From the NCBI RefSeq assembly GCF_051014685.1, contig NC_135053.1, positions 1,302,001 to 1,366,000 of the forward strand: a stretch of DNA of 64,000 nucleotides. The letters are read 5' to 3'. Below, one piece after another: positions 1 through 14,000 of this stretch; position 1 is the first letter of the stretch; each line of letters begins with the position of its first letter. A program made the position numbers and the translations under genes. Below the pieces are notes generated by a model, which searched no databases, was not told the origin of the DNA, and saw only the letters and a program-made list of their open reading frames with translations. The stretch is from Ptiloglossa arizonensis (Eukaryota; Arthropoda; Insecta; Hymenoptera; Colletidae).

Positions 1-1124
1 TCTATTAATTGTGACATATTTAACGACACGTAGATTGTTAACGATTTACAATATTTGCCAGAAGCAACATTTTTCTTCAAAGGTCAAGTGTACTTTCTGT
101 ACGATATTGAAATAAATATAGGAATGGACGTCAGTTATCGACCGTATATTTTGGGCGTGTGTGCGCGCACAGCTAAAACCATGCATGTAAGCGATTTACA
201 ATTTTTAGAAAAAGGAGGTCTTACAAAGGAAGGTATCGAGAACATGACACTTGTTATCTCATTGTCCCGTTACTTTTGTTCCACAATGGAGCCTCGATTA
301 TCTGAAGTAAATAGGGCACGTGTTGTTAGGATAATCGATCTTTTCGTATAAACGAATAATTGTATTTTCCCCCGAAGAAGATCATTTATTACAGCGCATA
401 GTATCGTTTACTCGAAGTAGAGGAATTTCAAACAAAAATTGAAGTTGTCGTTTTCCTTTCGTTTTTTCCATTTTAATTTCCCAATATCTTCGATTTATTC
501 ACTTGACTTCTTCTCAATATTATTAAATCGGTAGAATTACTTTCTATTCGAGTTTTGTAACGTTTGAAAGCTATTTTCGAAGCTGCGATATGCAGAAATA
601 TTTTAAGAATTATTGTTCGTTTCTTTATCGAGGTGAAAAAATAAAAGTGGGTTCGATGCGATTAAAAAGTAAAATTCAAAGACGGAGATTTCTTTTTACA
701 CGGATTTTATTTTACCGAAATACCATAATTTATAATAGATAATGTATATAATTCGATGATATTCTACAACAGCAACGATTTCGTAATGATTAATGATTTA
801 GCGCTGTGTAATGACACTTTATAATATTAATGATTACATAATGAAGAATAATTTAACATCAATTGATCGTGTGGTTTAACTGTACTATAATATGCGTAAC
901 GATACAATGTTCTAGCGATACGTGTATTAATGACGTTTAGAAAATGCAGTAGATCACTCAAATATTAATAATGATGCAGCGAATTGTGTACAGACAATAA
1001 GAAATAGTAATACTAGACGTATTATAATCAGAAAATTGCAACTTATAAGTGACTCAAATTGTAGAAACTAGGTATTCGAAGATTGTAAAATGTCAAGGAG
1101 TAGTCTGATTAACGGGATTACCAA

Positions 1125-1510
1125 ACAAAAGCTACTTTAACCGAATTACTAAAAAAGTCGATGAAAACTACCTCAACAAGGCTGGTGAAAGGTTTATACA
1201 AGAGGTAAAGTCGATCAATTGGTGCAAGCTATCTCAAAGAACTTAAGAATCTGGTTAAAGTTACTTAAAAAAAAATTGAGAAATTGGTTAAAACTACTTC
1301 AAGGAAATGAAAAATTTGATTCGAACTACCTCAAGCAGGCTACCAATCAACTGGTAAAAGCTACCTTCGAGAAATAAAGAAGTAGTACTTGTTACCTTCG
1401 AGTATAAAGCTACCCCAGAGAGGTTGTCAAAGACCAATTAATGTTATCTCAGAGAGTCTGTTTAGGAGCTGGTTAAAGCTACTTCGAGAGATTCCAAGTA
1501 GCTCGTGACT
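1125..1510. repeat. Degenerate minisatellite
   Basis: Words such as CTGGTTAAAGCTACTTC, AACTACCTCAA and AGCTACCTTCGAGA recur every roughly 40-50 bp with many substitutions and indels. No open frame runs through it. It looks like an old, eroded tandem array. Confidence 0.55.
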
Positions 1511-4216
1511 AGCTCCACTAGATACTGACTGGTTTCAGTCGATGGCCTTGTATTTATACGGATTTTTGAGCAGTGCCTGCAGAGTCGATGGTGGGGGATG
1601 CTTGCTTACCTATAAAGGTGCGTGTACGCATCGCATTAGAGACATCGCATTGTAAATTCATGAACGTGAGACTTTTTTTCTGGTGTTTTCACGCAATTTT
1701 ATGTCATGGCATTTGTCGCTATAATGATAGTGCAAGGTGATGCGATTTTACCGTTTCTTCGCTCTGTGAAGCAAACTATTTTCATAAGAAATGAGCAAAT
1801 TAATAGAAAATGAAGAAAATGTATCTGGATCATAAACACTGTGCAGAAATGATTTATCAACGACGATGACTCTGACAAGAAAATAGACCGTAAAACACAC
1901 GAACGGTTTCTATCCATTAATCGTTCTTCCGTATTCTGATTCTTTTTATAAATATACAACGTATTACAGAGAATGCAGTTTATTTAAAGTACCGTTGAAA
2001 AAATATCGCGACTTTGCTCATTCTCATTGCGCATCTCGTGATATTGTATTGGAAATGTCATTAAACGTTAAACTTGGATTGATTTTGTGACACTGAAGTC
2101 GCGACACTGATCGTAACGTCATGACAACGCAACTTTCAGCTTTCACGATGACAAATGCCGTGACACTCACTGTCACGGCAATAGAAGTCGTGACTTAATA
2201 TCACGTGAACACGCACTTTTACCATCTAAATGGGTAATTGACGTAGGTTTTATCACTTTGACATTCGAACCGTACACGTATGATTTATGTATATGCAATT
2301 TACTTATTTTTAAAGCAGGGAACACTTCATTCTGTCGCAATGCAATACACAAATGCATTCGATCGATTTATCAAGTTTTTGAATAATGGCGTATACGAAT
2401 ATATGAATAAAAATATGGAACACTTTTTCAAGATCGATTCTGTGTGTCAAAATAACGGAAAAAGTTCATATACAGATATGTGGGATAATACTTTGATTTT
2501 TAGTTCTTTAAAGCAATTTTCGAAACACAATCACAGGTGCATCATAACACGATTTATAACAGTTTAACTTTTTCCCTAACAATTGTCTCATATATTCAAA
2601 CTTAACGAACATATTTAGGCGTTCGCGTTTAAATTGCGTACTCTATATATCGAATAGAAGGTATTTACATATTTTCATAATTAAAATTCTCCTATTACTA
2701 AACTAAGATAACGCTCAACTATACAATACAATACTTCTATTATATTATAATATTGCAATAACTCTTTGCGAACAAACATATTGATCCTTCTCTAGCGATT
2801 ATTTCTAAACCCTATTTGGTTCTAAGTAATTCTTCTATTCTGGTGGTCATGCTCGTGACATAGAAAAAGATTAGAAATCTGACCATTTAATATAGTTGAA
2901 CATTGCAGCAGTTACATTTATGACCTAAAAGATCACTTTTAGATTTGAAGAAAGTGATCGTAGGTAACTCGCCATTGTTATATCCATATGTAATTATGTA
3001 TGTAGTAGATACTAAGAAATTAATAGAGGTAGTTTGGACGAGTGATTGGATCTTTTTACACGTCCTTCAAACGTACATATGTTTCTTCGACTTCAGAAAT
3101 TAAGAGGTGACACGAATTCACGAATCGAAAATCTAATTCTGATTTGCGCTTCGGAGTTTTCTAATTCGCAAAGCAAAATATTTACAAAAATACATTGAAG
3201 TGTGAACCATCACAGACGCTAATTTCAGAATAACATAAGCGACAGCGAGTTTAGCACTATGGTGCAATGAAACAGACGCGCAGATCGCGACCCAGTTTCT
3301 AGTCACGATCGAATAACTAAACGTCATTGGGCTCCGAAGCTATTATTAATTGGTGCTGACAAGTTGATCAGACCTAACGTACGGAATTAAAAACTCAGTA
3401 GTGAAATCCAAGCTGCTCGGTAGTTAATCCGTCATTGTACGTGTTTGTCGATTATAATAAATATTCAACGTAACATCTTGGACAAAGTGTACGGAAATTG
3501 GTGACAAGGTACAATGAGTTAAATTTATACTATATTAGGTTAGTTAAACACAGAAGGAACAAAGAAATATCAATTTTGGGAAACGTTTTTAATATTTCAA
3601 CGACTTGTAACTTAATGTACGGAGAAATATATAAAAAGATATAGATACGTTGGAATGAATGCAACAACGATCTTAAGGGTGCCAGATGTCGATGTCAGTT
3701 TTAAGAACTGTCTCCGTATTGGCGCGGAAGGGTCGTCGGCCACGCGGTCAACGGTTTGGCCATTTTCTTTTTGATTTTTCTTTTTAATCGAGTTCCAAGT
3801 CCAGAGTCACGAAGACCACACGACATTGTCGTCGTTCACATCAAGACGTATCACTGTATACGCATTTCTTCGAACTTTATATTCTAATATATACGATAAC
3901 TGTACTACTAGATACGCGAGATCCCTGCGTATTATAATAAACTAGATATTATAATCTGAACTTTACAACAAGATAAACTAAATGCAACTCTAAGAGATAT
4001 TTCTGTTAATCTTTTAAATGTTCGCGTGTTTCGATACAGCGTCTTGCGAAACAATTTTCTTAAGTTTCATCTTTTACGGTACATTCTCAAGTACCTTTAT
4101 CCCAAGAGAGAGGTATACTCTCGCTCGATGTAGATACGGACACAGACATTTATATTACGAAGCAGGTTATCTAACGTAACTGAAAATTAATTACGATTAA
4201 CCGAAAGGCATTCTAG

Positions 4217-4250
4217 GTCAGCGGTTTTCAAACTTTTTGGTCTCTGGAGG
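4217..4250. mobile_element. hAT-like terminal sequence, single end
   Basis: CAGCGGTTTTCAAACTTTTT resembles the terminal inverted repeats of hAT transposons (CAGnGGTTCTCAAnCTTTTT type). No matching opposite end was found nearby, so this is a fragment or chance. Confidence 0.3.
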
Positions 4251-5241
4251 CTTTTACACGTATAAAAATGTATACGCGGACCTAAAGAGCTTCTAGAACT
4301 TAAAACTTAAAATGAATATGTTACGTAGATTCGCATCAAATTTTTCGTCCGAAGTAACAATCTATGCGATAACAGTGAATCAACTATTTATTTAATATAC
4401 ATACCTATGTATATGGAATTTGCTTTTCTATATATTTTTGTCGTTTAGCAGTATTTAATCTTCTTTTGGCATTACGAAATTATACAATTGTTCGCGAAGA
4501 GAAAGATATAAATTCCAGAATGAAAAAGTTTATTGGAAGTATTAAAATCTTTTTCGACGATAAAATCGCGAGAAACTGTTTATTAATTAACGGTTTCCAC
4601 GTGCAAGAGGGAATAATTTCAATAATGTCACGCATTCGTTAAAAGTATGAAACCCCGTTTTTTCAAGTTCCGAAGATGAAAGCCACCTTAAAAATGGGGC
4701 AACGCTAACACATATTTTCCTCGTTAAAAATCGATAATTTCAATCAATCCGTTCTCTCAGACGTCAACACGACGCGAACTTGCATCGAACGCGTACAGCA
4801 GTAAACTGGGAACGCCTTTGTGTTCGTAGCAAAAACCGACTGGTGATGGATTACCACGAACCATTCGTCGAGCATTGCGTGCAACATTTTCGGAATGCGA
4901 ATCACTTACATTACATGTTGCATCACTCCAGCCCTGATACGAATCATTTCTGAATTTCGGAAATATGTACGCCTCTCGAACGAGGTCGCGTTTAGACTCA
5001 TTTTCGTCGAGCAAATCTCGCCAATTCGTTGACGATACTTTCGTAAAGATGTAACGAAAAATACAACAATTTTATTTCTATATTTAGTGGTTGAGACAAC
5101 GATACGCGCGATGTATCGCTTTGAAGCTGCGCTCATCGAACGCATGTAATGCGAGACTCGTTCGTCGTTGGTCTATCTCGCTCACTCTCAACGTATTTCA
5201 TTTAAATTCCCACGACGTCTATTCGAGATAACAATCGCTAC

Positions 5242-5340
5242 CCCGGTTTCAAGCGAGCAAGCGGTTCAGACTTTGTCACTTGAAACCGGGAATTACTGTA
5301 CTCTCGTAAAGATCGAGTAATCCCCGGTGTCAAGTACAGT
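5242..5340. repeat. Nested inverted repeats
   Basis: CCCGGTTTCAAG (5242-5253) pairs with CTTGAAACCGGG (5279-5290). A third related copy, CCCCGGTGTCAAG, follows near 5322, just before CAGTAGAACCTTC, which resembles a pogo-type end. Probably MITE ends inserted next to each other. Confidence 0.5.
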
Positions 5341-5541
5341 AGAACCTTCTTTATCCCGACACCAGTTACACGAACGCTCCACCATCGGAACACTATTATT
5401 CGAACGAAAGATACGCATATTGTATTCGAACTTAGCCTGTCCCTGCAGAATATATCTCTTCCTCTTGAAACATTCTTCTGTAACTGTTGAAACTAATTCC
5501 GAACGTTACAATTTACTGCGAAACTGGCAATTTTTAAACAC

Positions 5542-5561
5542 TATATATATATATATATATT
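5542..5561. repeat. (TA)n microsatellite
   Basis: About ten TA dinucleotides. Confidence 0.9.
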
Positions 5562-5890
5562 CGGTGATATAAGCACCATTGACAAATGAATTGCAAGTCT
5601 CTTTAAATGTAATCTGCAATTTGTAAATAGAAATCGCATGTATTAGTAGAGAGAAAATTAACGGACGTATCAATGTTTCTTTGTCTGCTCTGTGGTAATT
5701 AATAGTCTTTCGTGCAATAGTATAATAGAAACTTTACTTTAAAAGTTTAAAATTACTCTCCGATGAAAATTCATTAGTAATACGTAATTTGCGCTTTTTA
5801 AGTATAACTCTTATTAATCAAATTTAACTCGAACCTTTAATAATATATACGCTGCGAACGATATCTACGATACGTTCATATTTTAGTTCT

Positions 5891-6098
5891 AGGTTGTTGA
5901 ATAAGTTTTGTCGTTTTTTCATTGTAAAAAAATACTACGACATTTCAACGTTTGAACAACTGTAAATATACGAACGAGTCGACGGATCTGCATGAAACTT
6001 CACACATGTTCATCAAACGGTAGTACCATCTTTAGAAAAATAAAACGACGAACCTAATAATCTCTTATCGAACGACGAAACTTATCGAGCCACCTATT
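5891..6098. mobile_element. Mariner-like MITE, family A, full copy
   Basis: Starts AGGTTGTTGAATAAGTTTTG and ends with the inverse ACTTATCGAGCCACCT. The inside matches the copies at 18.9, 25.3, 26.6 and 49.4 kb (words such as CATGAAACTTCACACATGTTC). About 210 bp, no coding capacity. Confidence 0.85.
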
Positions 6099-6861
6099 AC
6101 AGCTCCTTGAAACGTGTATTCTAAACAATTGACCATCTGCGCCTAAAACTATACACCGTTCGTTACAGTATTTCGATCTCTAACATCGTGCAAAAGCTCG
6201 TTAGATGGTTAGCGACACACTTGGGTATGTCTCTTCATCGGTTGGTCAGTGTTCAGTCCTCGACGAAATATGCAAACGAGTCTCGGGGAACGATAAGATG
6301 GATGTTGACTTATGGCGTCTTATAAATAGTTTTCGGGTACGAGTTTAGGTGCAATATTATGCAAACGTCGCGACCCGAACCTAATTTATGGGTCCCCAAA
6401 TCGACGCCAGGCACCTACAGCGTTGAATTTTCCCAGGCTAGCGACTTCGCTTGCCATTTCTTTGGTGACGAAGGTAACCCCTTGGGGAAAGGGCAGGGTG
6501 GAGTCGAGGTCAATGATAGCTCAATTTACAATTTTAAAATCATGATTCCACTTTGACCGAGTCTTCGTTACGGCGTATCCGTTCGAACGAAACGTTCTCT
6601 GTTACAATAGAGATTTATACAACTTTTTAACATCACGATCGTAACGAGATCTTGTGCCACAGATGAAATACAGTTATAGTTATTTGTCTAGCTGATCCGT
6701 CTTCGTTAACAATTATTGCATCGAAACCTCTTCAACGCTTTAATTTATCGTTGGAAGTGTAGTATTTGGGTACGCACAAGAGTATCAGCTACGCGCGCAC
6801 AGTGCAATCTTTGGTAATTACACCAAAGAAAAAGGGAGTCTCACCGATTTCGACGATTATT

Positions 6862-7254
6862 GAATATGTTGTAGAAATCAACATTTTGAACAATTTTTTC
6901 CCATACGTATAACTGCCGTTTGGCTTTAGTTTCCGAGATTTTTACATAAAACTATTGCTACCACTACAATGAATATTGTTTATAGGTACGTGTTTGCGGC
7001 GGCGTGTGCGTAAGGGTTGAGTCGCCGATTGTTTATGGTTTTTATAGTGCAATGGACACGTATAACGGGTGTACTTAAAAACTCAAGTACGGAAGAAGCG
7101 AAGATGTAAACACGCTGTGCCTTCTTTTCGCAGCTGAATGATACGCGTAAGTAGAATTCAATGTATATAGTAGCAGCGATTTTTTCGAGGAAAAATCTCA
7201 GAAACTAAGGCGTTAAAGAAACGTTGTTCAAAATGTTGATTTCTACAACATATT
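6862..7254. mobile_element. Inverted-repeat MITE, family B
   Basis: AATATGTTGTAGAAATCAAC at the left pairs with GTTGATTTCTACAACATATT at the right. The pairing extends inward through TTAGTTTCCGAGATTTTT (about 6935) and AAAAATCTCAGAAACTAA (about 7192). No coding capacity. Confidence 0.75.
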
Positions 7255-7276
7255 GAAAAATCTGAACTATAGTTTA

Positions 7277-7506
7277 TCTAAACTACAAGTGAATACTTAT
7301 TAAAAAGAAATGACTTTACGAATAAATAATAGCGTATTGAAATAAAAAAGAAAATAAAGCTTCCCGAGTCTACAAATTGAACGAATAAATCCAAGTGACA
7401 TTGAGAAAAGGGGTCGCGAGAAATTAATTCTCTTGGCAGTTGAATTTCTTTTTATTCATCGGTATCTCTAGACTTTGATATTATTATTGATCAATTACTA
7501 AGGATT
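7277..7506 (+). repeat. Dispersed repeat R2, 3' part
   Basis: Shares long runs with 14541-14996, such as CTACAAATTGAACGAATAAA and TTCATCGGTATCTCTAGAC. Unknown class; no terminal repeats seen. Confidence 0.75.
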
Positions 7507-7523
7507 TTGTGACAACATATTAC

Positions 7524-7626
7524 GTTGTTCGATAAGTTTTATCGATCGACAAAACTTATCGAGCAACCTAGTACTATTGTACCGTTCAATAAGTTTTATC
7601 GAACGACGAAACTTATCGAACAACCC
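7524..7626. repeat. Tandem solo-TIR hairpins of family A (two units)
   Basis: Two consecutive ~45-bp palindromes, each made only of the two family A ends facing each other (GTTCGATAAGTTTTATCG then CGACAAAACTTATCGAGC), separated by a TAGTACTATTGTACC-like linker. Confidence 0.85.
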
Positions 7627-7754
7627 ATTGTTCAAAAATCGTGAAAATCGGTCCGATCCCCCGTTTGCCAAATAATTAGCCAATCTTTATTGGAAGCTGT
7701 GCGAAAAGAAAAGAGTCGGTGAACACGTTCGAATGTTTGTATCGTTTGTTCCAG

Positions 7755-8012
7755 AGCCGCTCGAGGATGGGTTTCCGAAAGAGCGGATCCGGGAGCCGGG
7801 CAACCGCCGGCGTTCTAAAGGAACGCGCCAACATGTCGTTCATGCTGGTGGTCATGTTCTTCGCCGTGTTCGGCTTGATCGTCTTTACGGAGATATTCCT
7901 GATCGACGAGAGGCGAGGCGTGGGTGTAGGTGGCACCGGGGCCCTAGGAGGTCACAGGAGCGGACATCGATTGCCGCCTGCGCCCGATCGTCCGGATTAC
8001 GGGGAAATCGGA
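7755..8012 (+). CDS. GT92 coding exon 1 (5'UTR end, cytosolic tail, signal anchor)
   Basis: The exon begins after a strong pyrimidine-AG acceptor ending at 7754; 12 nt of UTR precede ATG at 7767. It encodes 82 residues: a basic tail, a hydrophobic stretch (SFMLVVMFFAVFGLIVF, residues ~24-40) and a Gly-rich linker. It ends at GGA before GTAAGT (donor 8013), phase 0. An internal Met at residue 23 is a possible secondary start. Confidence 0.88.
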
Positions 8013-11000
8013 GTAAGTACGCAATTAGGACCATCTGTATCCACTTAATTAAGCGCGCTATTTGATGCAAATATCCGGCTATATTTAGCAGGTGTATGGA
8101 GCGAACGCTGGCCGAGAATTTGGTTCGATCATTTTCGGCAAAACGTGACGGCAAGTTACTCAATTAACCGAGCCGTGTTTAACGAATTATTTACCAACGG
8201 TCGATGGACCGTTCATTGGCCGATGTTTATTTTTGTTTTGTTAACCGCTTTAATGGTCGTTAGTCGACGGTAAATATTGATCGAAGAAAATTTTTAAACG
8301 AAATTCGAAGCACGAGATACGCCGAAACTTTGAATATTTCAATTGCGTGAAACACTCCGGGTACAATTATTATCGAAACAGATGCGATAAATTCGTCCCG
8401 GTTTTGCAACCGGTACGATAAATCGAGTCTCCCGAATTTACATCTTAGCTGCGATTTGGTTGAAATTTGATCCACCAGTCGCGATATACCCGCTCGGAAG
8501 GAATTAATTTATCACGTTACGCGCACCGAACGAAACTCCCTCGAACCGATATCTTCGAACGAATTACGAGCCCTCTTCGTATTAATTTTTTCGTCGGTCA
8601 CGTTGAATAAATAATAGTTTCTGTTATCGTAATCGACGCAATTTAAGAGGGACGGCGGCTCGTTAAAATAAACGAATTACGTTCATTAATTTGATGCCGA
8701 GATAAAAATTATAGCGCCAACGGTTTTCGCTTGGACTCGGTACGGAACGGGGCAAGCGATTCAGGATGTCACTTTGTAACGAGCGTGCATATCAAATTAT
8801 GGCTTCGCGTATATACACACGCCGCAACTGCATCGTGATAACTTGTTGGGTGGGTAACGATAACGATGACTCCGCTATCGACGATAGAACCTGCATATGT
8901 GTAAAACGTGTCTTCTAACAGCTAGCGTCAAAGTGAGAATTAATAAAGACAAATAAACCGACCTGTAGTTATTTTCGTTTAGCCGCAAAAAAGTGCTATA
9001 CGTTCGATACGCGTTCATTTTACGTAGCGTTTTAATGCTCTTAGGACGAACAAAATTAGATCAATTTAAACGATCCGTTGGAACGATTTCAAAGAATGCA
9101 ACAAATAAGTTCATTTTTCATAGTTTTGGCTCTTGTTGAAAATTATACTCGCGAAGTTCCTGTACGATTAGTAGTTAACTGTCATAGGATACACCTAAAA
9201 CACGATTCGTATACGTTAAATCGAAATAGTAAATTCACTATCAAGTTCGAGTAAGTTCTTAAAAAATTAGCGACACCGATTATTTAGCAACTAACGATAT
9301 TTAACGGAAGGAACAGCACACACGTTAAGTAATAATATCAACAGTTCGTAGTGTTTGAGTTCAATTGTTCGTAAGTTCAAAGTTCAATGTAACAGTTTTA
9401 AAGTCAACGTAGGTGGAAACTCTGGCTTGCTCGAATTCAAAGCACGAGTGTTTGAAGGATTCTACGCTCAAACGGTATAATACTTTTCAACGTAATCGTA
9501 TAATTACATTACAATTGTCCACACCTGTGTCCACATCTTTAGGGTGAAGTAGAAATACTTTGCTTCTTCAACGAAACGACTAATCGGAGTATTTATATCG
9601 CTGATTAAATCACATTTTTACAAAATTCGGGGCACTGGATTCTACGAATTCTAAAAAGATGTTTCGCGTAGCAGGGTTCGAGTTAGGTCAATTTTGAAAA
9701 AATAGTAATTCGATACTTAACTCTCTGAGGCACAGATATTTAATCAGATATTTAATTACGAGATAGAATACTAACAGTCTCAACTCGTACAGAGTTATTT
9801 TAATTCTTCACGGTGGTTTGAAAAATATCCCGGCATGCATATCGGGGTATTAAAAAGGTGATATTTCTTAATTCACTATGCCCAAAAAAGTCAACGAGTT
9901 AACAAATACGACTATGAAATTCCAACACGGGGCACGTGCCGAGGGTACAAATGTTAACACCGAAAAAGTTAAACTATTCGTTCACAACCGTTGATACTGC
10001 TGAAACGTACAAAAAATTGTCTCGATTTTCATAGCGATAAACATTCGACCTTCTTTCCCGACCGATGCGCATCATCATCTGCAATATAATATCCACGTTT
10101 TGCAATTTTAGAAAAATGTTCGATTTAATCGTCCATGTGGTATTCATTGAACTAGAAGCTGTCTCGGCTCGATGGATCGTAAACGTGCCAATAGGAAACA
10201 TAATTCGAGAATTAACCGTTCGTTAATATTTTGCGTGTTTCGTGATGCGAAATTCCCAGACTGGTTTAACTATCAAAATTCCTCGATCACGATTGTTACA
10301 TCTTTTTTCGTTACGGTCTGGTAAACCGCCGTTAACGCGTGAAAAATTTAGGGTAGCACAAAGGGACAAAGTCAAAAGTTTTGACACAAAACGCGACCGA
10401 TGAAACTCTATAAAGCGCAGGGTCACAAGTGAACGCTCTGCTTTCCAACGAAGCGGAAACCATTTTAATCTCCGCTATAAAGTTCGCAATCATCGCGAAT
10501 AAAAGGGAACAGATTATGACCTAAAATCGTGCTACGAGGACGCTTTAGTGTCCGCGAGTTACCCTCCGGGAAATTAAAATATCTCGATGGCCCGCGGCGA
10601 TCCTTGACAACCGAGTTACTTTTTCTGACCGTCGGAACTTCCTTCCTCGTCCTCTTCCCCTTTATTTTCGCCTTCCTTTCCCGTAATAAGCAAAAGATAT
10701 CCGGTGAGTTCGATGAACGCCAGTTCTCCATTCTAAAACTCCCACGTCTCCTTCTCGCGGATGGAGGAGGGGCTCGATAATCCTCAAACGTTTCCCGTTG
10801 GAGGTAAAGAGAACTGGTAAAAGACTTTTGAACTAATGGCGAGGGCTCAACTTTATACTCGGTCGCTCTTTGTTCGTACAAGGCGGAGGAAAAGTGAAGA
10901 CGGAAAACTTTACCATCGTGGTCCATCGATTTTTCCCTGTCGCTGCTTTTCCATCCTGCCGCGCTTACTTCTATTTTTATTCCCCTTTTATTTCGTGCTT

Positions 11001-14000
11001 CCACTTTTCCCTGTGCCGTCGTTCCTCGTCTCAACGTGCTTCGAGTGTTTTATATGCTTCGCTGTATCGTTGCCGGACAATGATTCACGAGGAAAAGAAT
11101 CGAGCAAGTACGTAGCTACCCACTGCTACGAAAAGACGTCGGGGCACTCGTATTGTTTTGCGAATCGAATCGATTCGACTCGATTGCGAAACGGTTTTAT
11201 CGTATTGCCGAGTATTTAAATACTCGATGAAAAACGCGTGGCGACTGACATACACGGGAGGTGTTTACAGAGGTAAAAGTCAACCGGAACGTCTCGCTAA
11301 CAGTTTCACTGTAAAAGGATTCGGTTTCTTTCGTGGTAGAACATAGTTCGCACTTGTTCGAGTTCGTCGAACTTCGAACATTAATCGACACGCAAATAAA
11401 ACTAACAATTCAATTTCCTCAAATCCATATTGGGAAATAGCAATCGGTTCTCTTCACCTCGATTTCATTTAAAATCGATGATTAACTCTTAAACTTGTAT
11501 TACCGGACTCTCGAATGTTGTCTCTCTCGATTGTGAATAAGAACAATGGTATCGATATATTATTTATACAGGTTGAAAAGCTTAAATTTGTAAATTTCTG
11601 GAACTCTTCGATGATTCGAACGGGACATTTTGTAACTTTGTTTTTTTTTGATGTATCAACCACGAAAAAAGGGATTGAACAAGTTTTTTATATCTCGATG
11701 ACCTTGAGAAAAAATTAATAAAAATTAGTTTGCACCGACGTAGCTGGCCGCTTTGCGAGTTTTGGGTTTGAGTTGAACCAGACATTATCTCCTAGCTGGG
11801 TTAATTTTCTCAGATGTTTTCAAGGTTATTGGAACTTTGTTACATGTACGTCGTAATAATGTATTTGAATAAATCTCATTAAAATCCGTAAAGAGGTAGC
11901 GTTAACCTATATTTTCTGAATAGGGCGTTTGCGGTAGCCGTGACCACCCTCATCGGACTTCTTTACTCATAAGCTTTCAAACGGTGTGCCATACCCCCCA
12001 GTGATCGTTGTCCTAAATACTATACTGCGGCCAAAATTGTCTTTTCGGTGCAAATAATTTTTCCCTTATCTTCGCCATATAAGTAGTGTATATAGCGTGT
12101 ACAGTGTAAAATTTTTCTTTAATTTAATTAATCGTTACTTATTAATAAATCGATACACCTGTTTACTAAAAATTTCACTTTTTATAACAGATTGTAATAT
12201 TGAGGATATTTGCACAAAATTGTAATATTATTAACAATTTTCGAAATAAGCAATTTATCCTATTGGTAAACTTACGTAGAATCACATTTTTATACCAATA
12301 AATGTTTCCTTTTCGTATAAAATATAACGAACTCGAAGCATTCATCAAAAATTGAATAAAATGTTGCTTATAGAATCTTATAAAGAAGAAATTTTAATTA
12401 AAAATTCTTTCGCATAAATATCTCAATTAGAATCTGAGTTTGTTATACGACGATATAAACATTTATTGGTTTTTATATGTGATCGACGCACAAGGTTTTC
12501 ACATTTAAGATAGAAAAATCTTGATTCTAATGTCTTTGTTCCTTGGACAAACGATGCAGTTTGATCGAACGATTAAAACGATCAAAATTTTGATCCTTTG
12601 TCCGCTGATGTAGACCCTAACGCCTTTTGCGGTTTTATGCAGTTTTCTTGACACTCGAACGAAGAAGTGTTGAAGAAAATTTAATGGCTGATATCCTTAA
12701 AACTTGGAGTGCGACCCACGTTGTTCAATTTATTATCGAGTTTCTTGCTGAGAAATATTATTTGAACATTCATGTTGGTTGTATTCAAGGGCCTATAAAA
12801 CAGTACAAGCGGTCATCTATATATCGTACTCAGCTATAGAATCTATAATGCACAAATATCTTTCACATTTAGAGTATATTGCACGACTAATCTATGAAAA
12901 CTGGAAAGAAAAAATTTTAATTTTGACGCAAAAACTCATTTATACCAATTACATCATCACTGTCAATCGAATTAAAATATTAAAAAATCTCATTCACCGT
13001 GACCGTAGTCAGACAATTATAGAAACGTGTATAATGATGATACATTCCTGAGATAATTATAGAAAGATACCTAATGCCTTGTCACGGTAATCAATTTATA
13101 TTAGGCAGCAGCGCGTAATTTATTCCAGTTGGAGTCTTAATTATTAAACATAAATAACGCACGAGTAAACTATACTGTGTAATACTAATATTCGCAAGTG
13201 CGAATTTTTCTTTAAATATTTTAGCATCCGCGAGTAGTTTTACGACTTGAAATTTTAGTAACAATGATAAGATACATATTTAATGCGTTTGCAACAATAG
13301 GTTAAATGTGATTATAACAATGTGTAAATATTAACGTCGAATTAAACAGGATATCCGAATTACGCACACAAGTTACAGACGAGAGATATCTCGTTGAATG
13401 TGTTGGATAAACTCGGGTTATCTGTTTCAATAGAATGATAAAACACTCTTTGATATAGACACAAACACTGTTGATATATCATTAAGATTCTGGCTCGCGT
13501 AAATCAGATTCAGGCGGATAATGTAAATTTAATGAATCTACATTCCAGCTTATAGGCTTGGAGAACTCTGTATCATCAGCATATTTTGCTGTCCAGATTT
13601 ATGATATGGTTACAGAATTAATTTGTAAGCTAACCACTCATTTATCTCCTGCTATGGCATTTATTTGCATTTTACGACCGATTGTAAGTGATAGAACAGT
13701 CTGTCTGTGAATCGTACAATAGATTTAGAAGACGAATGATTTTTTTCAAGGAATTGTTAATCATCCAGTCGATGTGGAACGAAACAATTTTAAATTCAAA
13801 AAGGATAAGAAATTAATAATTATATACTCATCTTTGTGTCTGTAAATATCCATAATAACGAATGAAGGATTTACTTGTGATATATACATAGATTTAAAGA
13901 TTATCTCGAATTAAGATTTGAAAATCGCGTTTGTTGTAATAAGATTTGCCCTAGATATATGATTTTAAATAAGAACTCCTTATACTCAAACCAACAACTT

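Larger units (their letters stand above)
1..7754. other. Noncoding sequence upstream of the first GT92 coding exon
   Basis: No gene is recognisable. An unassigned 98-codon open frame lies at 55-351 (+), with no family resemblance I can see. The stretch contains the minisatellite at 1125, nested inverted repeats at 5.24 kb, a TA microsatellite at 5542, and MITEs at 5.9, 6.9, 7.3 and 7.5 kb. The GT92 5' noncoding exon and promoter should lie here or further left; I cannot place them. Confidence 0.5.

Noticed and set aside
55..351. 98-codon + strand open frame starting at a TTG
   Set aside because: No ATG at its start, no recognisable family, no clear splice context; length is within chance for this base composition.
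1300..1340. tRNA B-box-like GTTCGAATC
   Set aside because: No A box or acceptor stem at the right distance; inside the minisatellite.
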